From positions 1-45,411 of the forward strand of contig CAZYDR010000015.1 in NCBI GenBank assembly GCA_964645285.1: a stretch of DNA of 45,411 nucleotides, written 5' to 3'. Position 1 is the stretch's first letter. Every line of letters begins with the position of its first letter. Source of the DNA: JAYZAP01 sp964645285. GTDB taxonomy: Bacteria > Pseudomonadota > Alphaproteobacteria > JAAXGF01. Below, piece after piece: positions 1 through 8,111 of this stretch. Both the position numbers and the translations under genes were made by a program. The notes under the pieces were generated by a model. That model saw only the letters and a list, made by a program, of their open reading frames with translations, was not told the DNA's origin and searched no databases.

Positions 1-1131
1 CGGATGCCAGCCGCGACGCCATTCCTCGCCCATGGTCGGGTTCTGGGTGCAGCGCACCGGTGCGCTCAGGGTGTCGCTGGTGTAACAGACGTTGCAGCCG
101 ATGCATTCGCGGATGTCGTCGCTGCGGCCCTGGTCGATCTTGTTGGGCAGGAATGGATCGGCGATAGACGGCCGCGCTGCGCCGATCAGGTCGAGGACGC
201 CACGCTTGAACTGGCCGACCATGGTGTCCGGCGAGGTGAAGCGGCCGACGCCCACCACCGGCTTGGTAGTCAGCTGTTTGACGTAGGCGACGTAATCCTC
301 CTGGGCGGCTTCCCCGACGAAGCGGGAGGCGCCCATCTCATAGGAATAGTCCGATACCCCGACGTCCCACAGGTCCGGCATCTCGGCCAGCATCTCGATG
401 ACCGTGCGGGGCTCGTCATTGACCACCACGCCATCGCCTTGGCCCCCTTCGTCAACGGCGAAACGCACGGCCACGGCGCAGCTGTCGCCGATGGCGTCCT
501 TGGTTTCCTCGATCAGTTCGCGCAGCAGCCGAACCCGGTTTTCCAGGCTGCCGCCGTATTCGTCCGTGCGCTGGTTCTTCTCGGCGGCGAGGAACTGGGT
601 CACCAGATTGCGGTGGGTAGCGTAAACATAAACCACGTCGAAGCCAGCCCGCTTGGCCCGCCTGGCCGCATCCACATGCCAGCGCCGCAGGTCGCGGATA
701 TCCTGCTTGTCCATGGCCCGGGACTGCATGGGATCGTATTTCTCGCCGGGCAGGCTGGCGACGCCAAGGCTGCCTTCCCGGGTGTTGTGGTTGATCGAAT
801 TACTGCCGCCATGCCACAGCTCGACCCCGGCCAGGGCGCCGTGGTTATGAACCCGCTCGGTCATCAGGGCGTGAGCCTTGACGTCGTCGTCGTCCCACAG
901 GGTGGCGTTGATCAGCGGTGTGTTGTCGGAGGTCGGATGGATCGAGCAGTACTCGGTGCAGACCACCGCCCAGCCGCCCTCGGCCTTGACCTCGCGCATG
1001 GCCGCCGACATGCGCGGCGAGGCATAACCCATGCCGCTGCAATGGGGCGCCTGGTAGAAGCGATTGCGCGCTGTGACCGGGCCGATGGCCACCGGTTCGA
1101 ACAGAATGTCGTAGCGTGGGTCACGCGTCAT
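1..1131 (-). CDS. TMADH/histamine-dehydrogenase-family flavoprotein, partial (C-terminus beyond window)
   Basis: This gene is open to the left edge, so only the first 377 residues are seen. It belongs to the Fe-S flavoprotein branch of the old yellow enzyme family, which oxidatively deaminates or demethylates amines. Residues 1-330 form the FMN barrel. Cys31 (APHC) sits where trimethylamine dehydrogenase binds FMN covalently, and Tyr170/His173 (YVYATH) match its catalytic pair. RTDEYGGSLENR lies at 188-199. A 4Fe-4S cluster is given by C343, C346, C349 and C361 (CIGCNVC...C), followed by the typical GEEWRRGWHP. In the substrate pocket Tyr61 is kept, but the trimethylamine-dehydrogenase Trp355 position is Asp353. 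As I recall, histamine dehydrogenase also has Asp there, so a primary amine or diamine is a likelier substrate than trimethylamine (inference). The start at 1131 follows a GGGGGAGGGG ribosome site. The ADP/NAD-like domains must lie outside the window. Confidence 0.9.
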   Translation of the reverse strand, partial: MTRDPRYDILFEPVAIGPVTARNRFYQAPHCSGMGYASPRMSAAMREVKAEGGWAVVCTEYCSIHPTSDNTPLINATLWDDDDVKAHALMTERVHNHGALAGVELWHGGSNSINHNTREGSLGVASLPGEKYDPMQSRAMDKQDIRDLRRWHVDAARRAKRAGFDVVYVYATHRNLVTQFLAAEKNQRTDEYGGSLENRVRLLRELIEETKDAIGDSCAVAVRFAVDEGGQGDGVVVNDEPRTVIEMLAEMPDLWDVGVSDYSYEMGASRFVGEAAQEDYVAYVKQLTTKPVVGVGRFTSPDTMVGQFKRGVLDLIGAARPSIADPFLPNKIDQGRSDDIRECIGCNVCYTSDTLSAPVRCTQNPTMGEEWRRGWHP

Positions 1132-1164
1132 GGCGCCAGCCCCTCCCCCGTATTTAAAGGCGCT

Positions 1165-1419
1165 CTAGTGGCCGGCCGCCGACGAAAATTCGTTGAGCAC
1201 CGCCCGGGTGCTGATACGGCCGACACGCTGGATTTGAAGCTCGACGATGGTGCCGGTGTCGGTCTCGGCATCGACCTCGATGTCGAGATGAATTGCGGTG
1301 CCGGACACGGACATATTGACGACCGAACCGAGATACTCGCCGTCCTCGAGATAGGCGGTACAGTGCTCCTTGACCGAATGACGGAGATGGCGCCGTTTTT
1401 CGTCTTGCTCATCACTCAT
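1165..1419 (-). CDS. PilZ-domain protein (84 aa)
   Basis: A short single-domain PilZ protein. PilZ domains bind cyclic di-GMP and usually control motility, exopolysaccharide or envelope functions. The two signature motifs are visible: RRHLR near residues 9-13 (RxxxR) and NMSVSG at 35-40 (D/NxSxxG). The reading frame stays open upstream to 1524, but the start at 1419 (MSDEQDEKRR) puts the RxxxR motif at the usual distance from the N-terminus, and the upstream extension has no PilZ character. It lies 33 nt upstream of the amine dehydrogenase gene on the same strand, so the two may be co-transcribed. It is divergent from the ureohydrolase operon. No output domain is attached, so the target is unknown. 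Confidence 0.8.
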   Translation of the reverse strand: MSDEQDEKRRHLRHSVKEHCTAYLEDGEYLGSVVNMSVSGTAIHLDIEVDAETDTGTIVELQIQRVGRISTRAVLNEFSSAAGH

Positions 1420-1544
1420 GCTTGTTTCTCGTAGCTGTGAAAGGCGCCGGAAGGGCCCACAGCTTAAACGTAATGATTTATGGTGAATCAAATGTAAATC
1501 ATAGAACGACCATTCTATCATCAATCCCTGGGAGAACAGTCATC

Positions 1545-2528
1545 ATGAGCGACAACAATCAACCCGACGTCGGACCCTATCGGCAGCGCTTCAGCCAGAT
1601 CGCCACCATGATGCGCCTGCCCCATGTGCCTCACGTCGAGGACGCCAGTGGTCTTGACATCGCCTTCGCCGGGGTGCCCTTCGATATGGGTATCTTCTTC
1701 CGCCCCGGCGCCCGCCTCGGGCCATCGCAAATCAGGGAAATGTCACGCATGCTGCGCGCCGTCCACACGGCGAGCCATGTGGCGCCCTTCGATCTCTGCC
1801 AGGTGGCCGATGTGGGCGACGCGCCGGTCAACCCCATGAACGTGGAAGCCAGCCTCGAGCGCATCGCCGACTTCTTCGCCGATTTGGCGGCCGGGGGGGT
1901 GACGCCCCTGGCCATGGGCGGCTGCCACACCATCCCGGTGCCCATCCTGCGCGGCATGAAGGCCGGCGGCGCCATCACCGAGCCGGTGGCGATGATCCAT
2001 TTCGACGCCCACGCCGACGTGCTGCAGACCGGCCCCGCCTTCGACGGCTACGAGGTCAACCACGGCACCTTCGTGCGCCTCGCCATCGAGGAAGGCCTGG
2101 TCGACCCCAAACGCACGGTCCAGGTCGGCCTGCGCGGCACCCAGTACGCGTCCGACGCCAACGACTTCGCCAAGGATGCCGGCTGTCGCATGATCTACCA
2201 ATATGAGTTCGACGACCTAGGCGTGGCGGCGGTAATCGCTGAAATCCGCCGGGTGATCGGCGACGGCCCGGTCTACTTCACCATCGATGTCGACGGCCTC
2301 GACCCCACCGAATGCCCTGGCACCGGCCACCCCGAGCCCGGCGGTATCACCATGCGCGAGATGAACGCCATCATGCGCGGTATGCGCGGCATCGATATGA
2401 TTGGCGGCGACGTCTCGGAAGTCTCGCCGCCGTTCGATCAGAGCGGCATCACGGCGCTCAACGCAGCGCACCTGCTGTTCGACATGCTGTGCCTCGCCGC
2501 CGAGGCCAAAGTCCGGCGACGCCAATAA
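1545..2528 (+). CDS. Agmatinase-family ureohydrolase
   Basis: A 327-residue manganese ureohydrolase of the arginase/agmatinase family, which splits guanidino compounds into urea and an amine. All metal ligands are visible: His128 (GGCHTIP), Asp154/His156/Asp158 (HFDAHAD) and Asp248/Asp250 (DVDGLDP), followed by PGTGHPEPGG as in agmatinases. The usual GGDH is GGCH here, but the ligand His is kept. The start at 1545 (MSDNNQPD) has GGGAG upstream; the frame is open further upstream but lacks family sequence. Its stop overlaps the start of the next gene by one base (TAATG), so translation is probably coupled. Substrate could be agmatine, guanidinobutyrate, guanidinopropionate or another guanidino acid. 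The carbamoylase downstream suggests a catabolic rather than polyamine-synthetic role (inference). Confidence 0.9.
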   Translation: MSDNNQPDVGPYRQRFSQIATMMRLPHVPHVEDASGLDIAFAGVPFDMGIFFRPGARLGPSQIREMSRMLRAVHTASHVAPFDLCQVADVGDAPVNPMNVEASLERIADFFADLAAGGVTPLAMGGCHTIPVPILRGMKAGGAITEPVAMIHFDAHADVLQTGPAFDGYEVNHGTFVRLAIEEGLVDPKRTVQVGLRGTQYASDANDFAKDAGCRMIYQYEFDDLGVAAVIAEIRRVIGDGPVYFTIDVDGLDPTECPGTGHPEPGGITMREMNAIMRGMRGIDMIGGDVSEVSPPFDQSGITALNAAHLLFDMLCLAAEAKVRRRQ

Positions 2529-3772
2529 TGGCCGCCAACTTCCCAGCCATCGACGGTGAGCGCCTGTGGCAGACCCTCGAGGCCTCGGGCGAAATCGGCA
2601 AGTTCGGTGAGAACGGCCTGTGCCGCCTGGCCCTCAGCCCGGAAGACAAGCAGATGCGCGACCTGTTCGTTTTCTGGGCCGAAGCGGCGGGCTGCACGGT
2701 GACGGTCGACGCCATCGGCAATATCTTCGCGCGCCGCCCTGGCAGCGACGACAGCCTCGACCCGGTGGTCATGGGCAGCCATCTCGATACCCAGATTCGC
2801 GGCGGCAAGTACGACGGCATCCTCGGGGTGTTGAGCGGCCTCGAGGTCATCCGCACCCTCAACGACCGGGATATAGCGACCAGGCGGCCCCTGGAGATGG
2901 CGGTATGGACCAACGAGGAGGGCGGGCGCTTCAATCCGCCGATGATGGGCGCTTCGGTATTCGCCGGGGTCTATGAACTCGACGACGTTTACGACGCCGT
3001 CGACAAGGAAAGCGTCACCGTACGCTCGGCGCTGGAAAGCAGCGGCTATCTCGGCGAGGCGCCGGTGGGCGACCGCACCTTTGACGCCTATTTCGAGCTT
3101 CATATCGAGCAGGGGCCGATCCTCGATGGCGAGGCCATGGACATCGGCATCGTCACCGGCAACTACAACGCCGGCGGCCTCAAGATCGAGATCACCGGGG
3201 AGACCAGCCATATCGGCCCGACCCCCATGGCCAAGCGGCGCAACGCCCTGGTCGGCGCCGCCTATCTGATCGCTGCCATCAATGACATCGGCTGGACCTA
3301 CGAGCCCGAGGGGGCCAAGACCACGGTGAGCTATATCGAGGTCGAGCCCAACCTGTTCGGTATCATCCCCAACGTCGCCCGCATCACCGCCGACTTCCGC
3401 CACCCTTTGGTCACCCGGGTCGAGGACATGCTGACCGACATCAACGCGGCCATGACCGAGGCCGCCGCCAAGGCCCGGGTCGACATGGCAATCACCGACA
3501 GCTGGCGCTTCGGCGCCGTGCCCTTTGACGAGGGCTGCATGAACCTGCTCAAGCAGACCGCCGGCGACATGGGCCTCGACTACTGCGAGATCGACAGCCA
3601 GGCCGGCCACGACGCCTACGCCATCGCCCGCATCCTGCCGGTGGCTATGGTCTTCACGCCATGCCGCGACGGCATCACCCACAACATCAACGAAGAGATC
3701 GACCTGACCCGCACCGTGCCCGGCGTCAATCTGTTCCTAAACGCCGTCCTGCGGCGAGCCAACCGGGAGTAA
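2528..3772 (+). CDS. M20-family N-carbamoyl-amino-acid hydrolase / allantoate-amidohydrolase-like
   Basis: A 414-residue zinc amidohydrolase of the hydantoinase/carbamoylase branch of peptidase family M20. This family hydrolyses N-carbamoyl amino acids, allantoate or ureidopropionate with release of ammonia and CO2. The dinuclear metal ligands can be placed: His85 (GSHLDT), Asp96 (GGKYDG), Glu130/131 (NEEGGRF), His192 (HIEQG) and His385 (GITHN). The dimerisation-domain segment around GETSHIGPTPM (224-234) is also typical. The start at 2528 overlaps the ureohydrolase stop by one base and fixes the operon order. Substrate cannot be read from sequence; the neighbouring ureohydrolase suggests a ureido acid made from a guanidino compound or a purine breakdown product. 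Confidence 0.88.
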   Translation: MAANFPAIDGERLWQTLEASGEIGKFGENGLCRLALSPEDKQMRDLFVFWAEAAGCTVTVDAIGNIFARRPGSDDSLDPVVMGSHLDTQIRGGKYDGILGVLSGLEVIRTLNDRDIATRRPLEMAVWTNEEGGRFNPPMMGASVFAGVYELDDVYDAVDKESVTVRSALESSGYLGEAPVGDRTFDAYFELHIEQGPILDGEAMDIGIVTGNYNAGGLKIEITGETSHIGPTPMAKRRNALVGAAYLIAAINDIGWTYEPEGAKTTVSYIEVEPNLFGIIPNVARITADFRHPLVTRVEDMLTDINAAMTEAAAKARVDMAITDSWRFGAVPFDEGCMNLLKQTAGDMGLDYCEIDSQAGHDAYAIARILPVAMVFTPCRDGITHNINEEIDLTRTVPGVNLFLNAVLRRANRE

Positions 3773-3779
3773 ATCCACC

Positions 3780-5438
3780 ATGCCTCAACAAATGACCGTC
3801 GGCGAGCTGGTCGCCGCCGCCCTGGCGAACCTTGGCGTGCGCCACGCCTTTGGCATCGTTTCGATCCACAACATGCCCATGCTCGACGCCATCGGCCGGG
3901 GCAACGCCATCGGCTTCGTGCCGACCCGGGGCGAGGCCGGCGCCGCCAACATGGCCGACGGCTATGCCCGGGTCAGCGACGGCCTTGGCGTGCTGTTTAC
4001 CAGCACCGGCCCCGGCGCGGCAAACGCCGTGGGCGGCCTGCTGGAAGCGCGCATCGCCGGCATCCCCCTGCTTCATCTCACCGGCCAGACTGCCACGGCC
4101 AACATCGGCAAGGGCCGGGGTTCGGTCCACGACGCCCCGGACCAGCTCGCCATGCTGGCCTCGGTGTCCAAGGCGGCCTACCGCATCGAGCGCGCCGAGG
4201 ATGCCCTCGACGTGTTGTGCAACGCGGCGGCAGAGACCCTGGCGGCGCCAGCCGGACCGGTCAGCATCGAGCTGCCCATCGACATTCAGAAGACTATCAT
4301 CGAGCGCCCCGCCGCCCTCGAGGCCCTGAGCCCGCCGGCTCACAGTGCACCGGCGCCTCGGGAGCGCGACCTCGACGCCCTGGCCGATTTTGTCGCCACG
4401 GCCAAACGACCGCTTATCTGGCTCGGCCACGGCGCACGCCGCGCCGGACCCGAGGCCCAACGGCTCATGGACATGGGCTTCGGCGTGGTCACCAGCCAGC
4501 ACGGCCGGGCCATCGTGCCCGAGAACCATCCCCTGTCCCTGGGCGCGTTCAACCTCATGCCCGACGTCGAGGCGCTCTACGGCACTTGCGATCTGATGAT
4601 CGTCGCCGGCTCGCGCCTGCGCGGTCACGAGACCCGCGACCAGGCCCTTGCCCTGCCGGCCCGCCGGGTGCGTATCGACGTGGATCTGGATGCCGCCGAC
4701 CGCAGTTATTCCAGCGATATGTTCGTCACCGGCGACGCCGCCCGGGTGCTCGGTGGTCTGGCGGATCGGCTCGATGGAAACATGAACATCGACCCGGCCT
4801 TTGCCGCCGACGTGAGCGCCGCCCGCAAGGCCGCCGAGAGCCGCGCCCGCGCCAACCTGGGCGAACACACGGCGCTGTGCGATGCAGTGCGCGGCGCCAT
4901 TCCCGGCGACGCCATCTGGTGTCGCGACATCACCACCTCCAACACCACCTGGGGCAACCGCCTGTTCCCCATCGACGGCCCGGACCAGAACGTCTATTCG
5001 GTGGACGCCGGCATCGGCCAGGGCATGCAGCAGGCCATCGGCGCGTGGTTCGCCGCCGACGGGCGCAAGGTGGTGGCCATGTGCGGCGACGGCGGCTTCT
5101 TCCTCAACGTCTCGGAAGTCTGGACCGCCGTGCAGCAGGGCGCCCATGTGGTCATGATGGTCATGAACGACAGCGGCTACGGCATCATCCGGCGCATCCA
5201 GGACATCCAGTTCGAGGGCCGCCGCTACTACGACGACCTAGCCATCCCCAACCTCGGCGAGTTCGCCAAAACCGCCGGTGTCCCCTACTGGCGGGCGTCG
5301 GGCATCGACGCGATCGCCGCCGCCCTGACCGAGGCCATGGAAGTCGACGGCCCAACCCTCATCGACGTCGATATGCACGCCCTGGAGCCCTTCCCCGACG
5401 CTTCAATGCCGCCGACCATCAGACCGCCCAAGCCCTAA
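3780..5438 (+). CDS. Thiamin-diphosphate-dependent enzyme, acetolactate-synthase-like
   Basis: A full-length (552 aa) member of the ThDP enzyme family that includes acetolactate synthase, benzoylformate decarboxylase and related lyases. The N-terminal domain has the cofactor-activating Glu52 in RGEAGAANMADGYAR. The C-terminal domain has the ThDP/Mg motif, GDG at 436-438 with Asn463 (NDSGYG). The conserved Glu argues against glyoxylate carboligase, which lacks it. The gene starts 8 nt after the carbamoylase stop and is the last gene of the 1545-5438 operon, so it probably handles a 2-oxo acid released by the upstream steps (inference). It ends 3 nt from a convergent gene. Confidence 0.85.
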   Translation: MPQQMTVGELVAAALANLGVRHAFGIVSIHNMPMLDAIGRGNAIGFVPTRGEAGAANMADGYARVSDGLGVLFTSTGPGAANAVGGLLEARIAGIPLLHLTGQTATANIGKGRGSVHDAPDQLAMLASVSKAAYRIERAEDALDVLCNAAAETLAAPAGPVSIELPIDIQKTIIERPAALEALSPPAHSAPAPRERDLDALADFVATAKRPLIWLGHGARRAGPEAQRLMDMGFGVVTSQHGRAIVPENHPLSLGAFNLMPDVEALYGTCDLMIVAGSRLRGHETRDQALALPARRVRIDVDLDAADRSYSSDMFVTGDAARVLGGLADRLDGNMNIDPAFAADVSAARKAAESRARANLGEHTALCDAVRGAIPGDAIWCRDITTSNTTWGNRLFPIDGPDQNVYSVDAGIGQGMQQAIGAWFAADGRKVVAMCGDGGFFLNVSEVWTAVQQGAHVVMMVMNDSGYGIIRRIQDIQFEGRRYYDDLAIPNLGEFAKTAGVPYWRASGIDAIAAALTEAMEVDGPTLIDVDMHALEPFPDASMPPTIRPPKP

Positions 5439-5441
5439 CGC

Positions 5442-5900
5442 CTAGTCTTTCCGCTCCAATACCACCACGGGAATTTCGCGGGGCGCCGCCGCCACCTTGT
5501 AGTCGGCGAAGGGCGGGTACATGGCGACCATGCTGTCCCAGATGGTGGTGCGTTCGGCGCCAGTGGTGGTGTGAGCGGTGGCGCGGAAGCTGTCGTCGGT
5601 GACGCGGACGCCAACGTCGCTGTTGGCCACCAGATTGTGATACCAACCGGGGTGGCGGGCGTGGCCGCCGCGGGACGCGATGATGGCGTAGCCGCCAGGG
5701 ACTTCGCCGTAGAGCAGCGGCATGATGCTTTCCGCGCCCGATTTGCGGCCGACCGTGAACAACAGCAGGGTCGGCAGCGCGCCGGGACCGCCGGCGATGG
5801 TCGAATCCCAGTCGTGACCGGCTTTGCCGTCGGCCATATATTGTTCGCGATGCTTGGCGATCCATCCGGTGTTGCTCAGCTCGACGATACGATCGGTCAT
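5442..5900 (-). CDS. Nitroreductase-family deazaflavin (F420)-type oxidoreductase, FDOR/Ddn-like
   Basis: A 152-residue split-barrel flavoprotein resembling the Ddn/FDOR-B family. Diagnostic segments are LLFTVGRKSG (46-55), IIASRGGHARHPGWYHNL (73-90) and the C-terminal W...YPPF.DY......IPVVVLER. Characterised relatives reduce quinones or nitro compounds with coenzyme F420, though some use other flavins. The start at 5900 (MTDRIVEL) follows a strong AAGGAG at a good distance; the frame is open to 6128 but that extension is rich in Arg and Cys and unlike the family. It is convergent with the ThDP gene and divergent from the permease. Together with two LLM-class genes in the window it raises the question of F420 use, but no F420 synthesis gene is visible here. 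Confidence 0.8.
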   Translation of the reverse strand: MTDRIVELSNTGWIAKHREQYMADGKAGHDWDSTIAGGPGALPTLLLFTVGRKSGAESIMPLLYGEVPGGYAIIASRGGHARHPGWYHNLVANSDVGVRVTDDSFRATAHTTTGAERTTIWDSMVAMYPPFADYKVAAAPREIPVVVLERKD

Positions 5901-6070
5901 GTCTATGCGCTCCTTGGTAGGCTGGCCTCTGGGGCACGTATTATCGCGCGGCGCGCGACACCAGCGCAACAAGGCGCGCCAGGGAACATCACGTAAAAAG
6001 TACTGACTGTTGATGATATGGCGAATATTGCCAGTGCATGGGGAGCCCTTGAGAGGACTGTTCCTACAAC

Positions 6071-6099
6071 GCGACAATTTGGTTATGGTTAGGCGACAA
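6071..6099. repeat. Direct repeat GCGACAA x2 upstream of the permease
   Basis: GCGACAA occurs at 6071 and again at 6093, a 22-nt period close to two helical turns, within the 246-nt divergent gap (5901-6146). Such spacing suits a dimeric activator, but the repeat is short and could be chance. I see no convincing sigma70 promoter in the gap. Confidence 0.3.
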
Positions 6100-6146
6100 A
6101 TTAGAGATCGCCTACGAAAAATCGCCAAAGCAGGAAAGGGGGTCAG

Positions 6147-7103
6147 ATGAACGAACTTGCTGTCATGATCGCGAAGCGGTTAGGACTAGGTCTCCTCACC
6201 CTGTTCATCATTTCAGTGTTCGTCTCGCTTGGCGTCGAGTTCCTTCCCGGCGACCTGGCCATGGCCAAAATGGGGCAGTCGGCGACGCCCGAAACCGTCG
6301 CCGCCATGCGCAAGCAACTCGGCCTCGATCTGCCCCTGCACGAGCGCTATTTCAAGTGGATGTTCGGCATTTTGCAGGGCGATATGGGCACCTCCCTGGC
6401 CAACGAGCGTAAAATCTCCGAACTGGTCGGCATACGACTTGGAAACACCCTGTTCCTGGCCTCGATGGCGGCCGTGGTTGCCGTACCTCTGGCGGTAACG
6501 TTGGGCATTCTTGCCGCACTTTACCGCTACAGCTTCTACGACCGTTGCGTCAACATCGCGACCCTGAGCGCAATTTCCACCCCTGAATTCTTCGTCGCCT
6601 ACATTCTGATGATGTGGTTGTCGGTCTCGGCCGGATGGTTCCCCAGCATGGCGAGCCTCAGCCCGGACCTGAGTTTCTGGGAGCAGGCCCATCGCTGTGC
6701 GCTACCGGCGATGACTCTGGTGCTTGTGGTCATCGCTCACATGATGCGCATGACCCGGGCGGCGATCATCAATCTGCTGGCCAGCCCCTATATTGAAATG
6801 GCCTCGCTCAAGGGCATGACGCGCTGGCATATCATCGTCAAGCACGCCCTGCCCAACGCCCTGGCGCCGATCATCAACGTGGTTGTCCTCAACCTGGCCT
6901 ATCTGGTGGTTGGCGTGGTCGTCGTCGAGGTGGTGTTCGTCTATCCCGGTCTTGGGCAGTTGCTCGTTGATTCGGTGTCCAAGCGCGACATTCCCGTTGT
7001 CCAGGCCTCGGCCCTGATCTTCGCGAGCACCTATATCCTGCTCAATCTCACGGCCGACGTGCTGTCCATCGCCACCAACCCGCGCCTTATGCATCCACGA
7101 TAG
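6147..7103 (+). CDS. Dpp/Opp-type ABC transporter permease
   Basis: A 318-residue inner-membrane permease of the peptide/nickel class (DppB-like), with an N-terminal membrane helix, a periplasmic region (about 35-100) and five further hydrophobic segments. The cytoplasmic EAA loop that docks the ATPase is visible as EMASLKGMTRWHIIVKHALP (about 214-233). The C-terminus (NPRLMHPR) is normal, so the protein looks complete. The start at 6147 follows GGAAAGGGGGTCAG. The partners expected next to it (second permease, two ATPases, binding protein) are all missing. Immediately downstream lies the broken end of an unrelated oxygenase gene, which suggests a deletion removed the rest of the operon. The transporter is probably not functional alone. 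Confidence 0.88.
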   Translation: MNELAVMIAKRLGLGLLTLFIISVFVSLGVEFLPGDLAMAKMGQSATPETVAAMRKQLGLDLPLHERYFKWMFGILQGDMGTSLANERKISELVGIRLGNTLFLASMAAVVAVPLAVTLGILAALYRYSFYDRCVNIATLSAISTPEFFVAYILMMWLSVSAGWFPSMASLSPDLSFWEQAHRCALPAMTLVLVVIAHMMRMTRAAIINLLASPYIEMASLKGMTRWHIIVKHALPNALAPIINVVVLNLAYLVVGVVVVEVVFVYPGLGQLLVDSVSKRDIPVVQASALIFASTYILLNLTADVLSIATNPRLMHPR

Positions 7104-7115
7104 TCGCCACCCTGA

Positions 7116-7394
7116 ACCAAGCCGTGGCGGTCGGGCTCGTTTATCGTCAACATTGGCGACCTGATAGCGTGCTGGACCAACGACCGCTTCACCTCCACCG
7201 CCCACCGGGCCATCAACCGCTCGGGCAGCGACCGCTATTCGATTCCCATGTTCTTCAATCCGGGCTTCGAGACGGTGGTGGAATGCCTGTCGAGCTACCG
7301 CGGCTCCGACAATCCGCCGCGTTATGAGCCAATCCACTTCGGCAACTACGTGACGGCCCTCACCGGCCACATTTTCTCCGAGCCCGCGACGTAG
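7116..7394 (+). pseudogene. C-terminal remnant of an isopenicillin-N-synthase-like 2OG-Fe(II) oxygenase
   Basis: An open stretch of 92 codons with no start, preceded by an in-frame TGA at 7113, reads as the end of a 2-oxoglutarate/iron oxygenase. Diagnostic pieces are GSFIVNIGDLIACWTNDRF, STAHRAIN (distal iron ligand His), RYSIPMFFNP (the RxS that binds the co-substrate) and PPRYEPIHFGNY. The family is normally above 300 residues, and the N-terminal two thirds, including the HxD iron motif, are absent. It begins 12 nt after the permease stop, so it marks a deletion or recombination junction. The 76 nt that follow, up to 7470, hold nothing I recognise. Confidence 0.8.
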
Positions 7395-7470
7395 GCCATC
7401 ATTACCATTGCCAAGCATGATCGAATTGTGTTGCCCTAACCTGCAAAATGATCAGGCGAGGGGCTGAGAC

Positions 7471-8037
7471 ATGGGTATCGGCAAGAAGCTCAATGACAGG
7501 TTTCGCGAGTTCATCGAACGTCAGCCGTTGTTTTTCGTGGCGACCGCCGGTCGTGACGGCCGGGTCAACGTCTCGCCCAAGGGCATGGACACCCTTCGCA
7601 TCATCGACGACAACCGCATCGTCTAGCTCAACCTGAGCGGCAGCGGCAACGAGACCACGGCGCATCTGCGCGACGTCAATCGCATGACCCTAATGTTCTG
7701 CGCCTTCGAAGGCGACGCCATGATCCTGCGGGTCTACGGCCAGGCTGACATTATTTACCCCAGGGACCCGGCATGGGCCGACGCCACCGCCACTTTCCCC
7801 GAGATCGCGGGCAGCCGCCAGGTCTTCGACCTGACCATCGACATGGTGCAGACCTCCTGCAGCACCGGCGTCCCCTCCATGGATTTCGTCAAACGCCGTG
7901 GCGAGGACGAACTCGAGTCCTTCTACGAGGAGATGGAGCCGGGGGGGGGGGGGGGGGGGGCCCCGCAGAAATACTGGCGCCGCAAGAACGTCCGCAGCAT
8001 CGACAACCGGGAGACGAGGATCTTCGACGACGCCTGA
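7471..8037 (+). pseudogene. PNPOx-like FMN-binding protein gene with in-frame TAG
   Basis: Reading through one stop, this is a 188-codon split-barrel protein of the pyridoxamine-phosphate-oxidase-like family. The N-terminus carries FFVATAGRDGRVNVSPKGMD and the middle LNLSGSGNETTAHL; the C-terminus ends in YWRRKNVRSID. Codon 52 (7624-7626) is TAG in a place where the family has Trp (IVWLN), so a single G-to-A change of TGG explains it. A run of 20 G at 7941-7960 adds a Gly tract in a region that is otherwise a charged helix (EEMEP...QKYWRRKN); it keeps frame at its present length. The start at 7471 is supported by GAGGGG upstream. The gene is inactive unless the TAG is a sequence error or is read through. 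Confidence 0.82.
7941..7960. repeat. 20-bp poly-G tract
   Basis: Twenty consecutive G residues inside the PNPOx-like gene. They encode a Gly run foreign to the family. Such a tract is either a slippage-prone repeat or an assembly/sequencing artefact; the latter is likelier given the other lesions nearby. Confidence 0.9.
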
Positions 8038-8111
8038 CGTAGTGTGCCGGCTGCTGTATGATCGCCATGAGCCCGTGGAAACAACCCGAGACGATCACGC
8101 TGGAGGGGACC

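Noticed and set aside
4..1434. A 476-codon plus-strand open frame across the left edge
   Set aside because: It is antisense to the amine dehydrogenase, whose motifs on the minus strand are unmistakable, and it runs through the PilZ gene; GC-rich codon bias creates such shadows.
3726..5147. Long minus-strand open frame under the ThDP gene
   Set aside because: His/Gly/Asp-rich composition without any motif, typical of the antisense of a GC-rich gene; the plus strand carries GDG and the catalytic Glu.
3780..5438. Glyoxylate carboligase in a purine-degradation operon
   Set aside because: The activating Glu (Glu52) is present, whereas glyoxylate carboligase lacks it, and no allantoin genes are near.
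7624..7626. TAG read as a recoded sense codon (pyrrolysine or stop reassignment)
   Set aside because: TAG ends several intact genes here (permease, both FAD-oxidase boundaries, LLM copy 1), and one of the other interrupting stops is TAA, so recoding does not explain the set.
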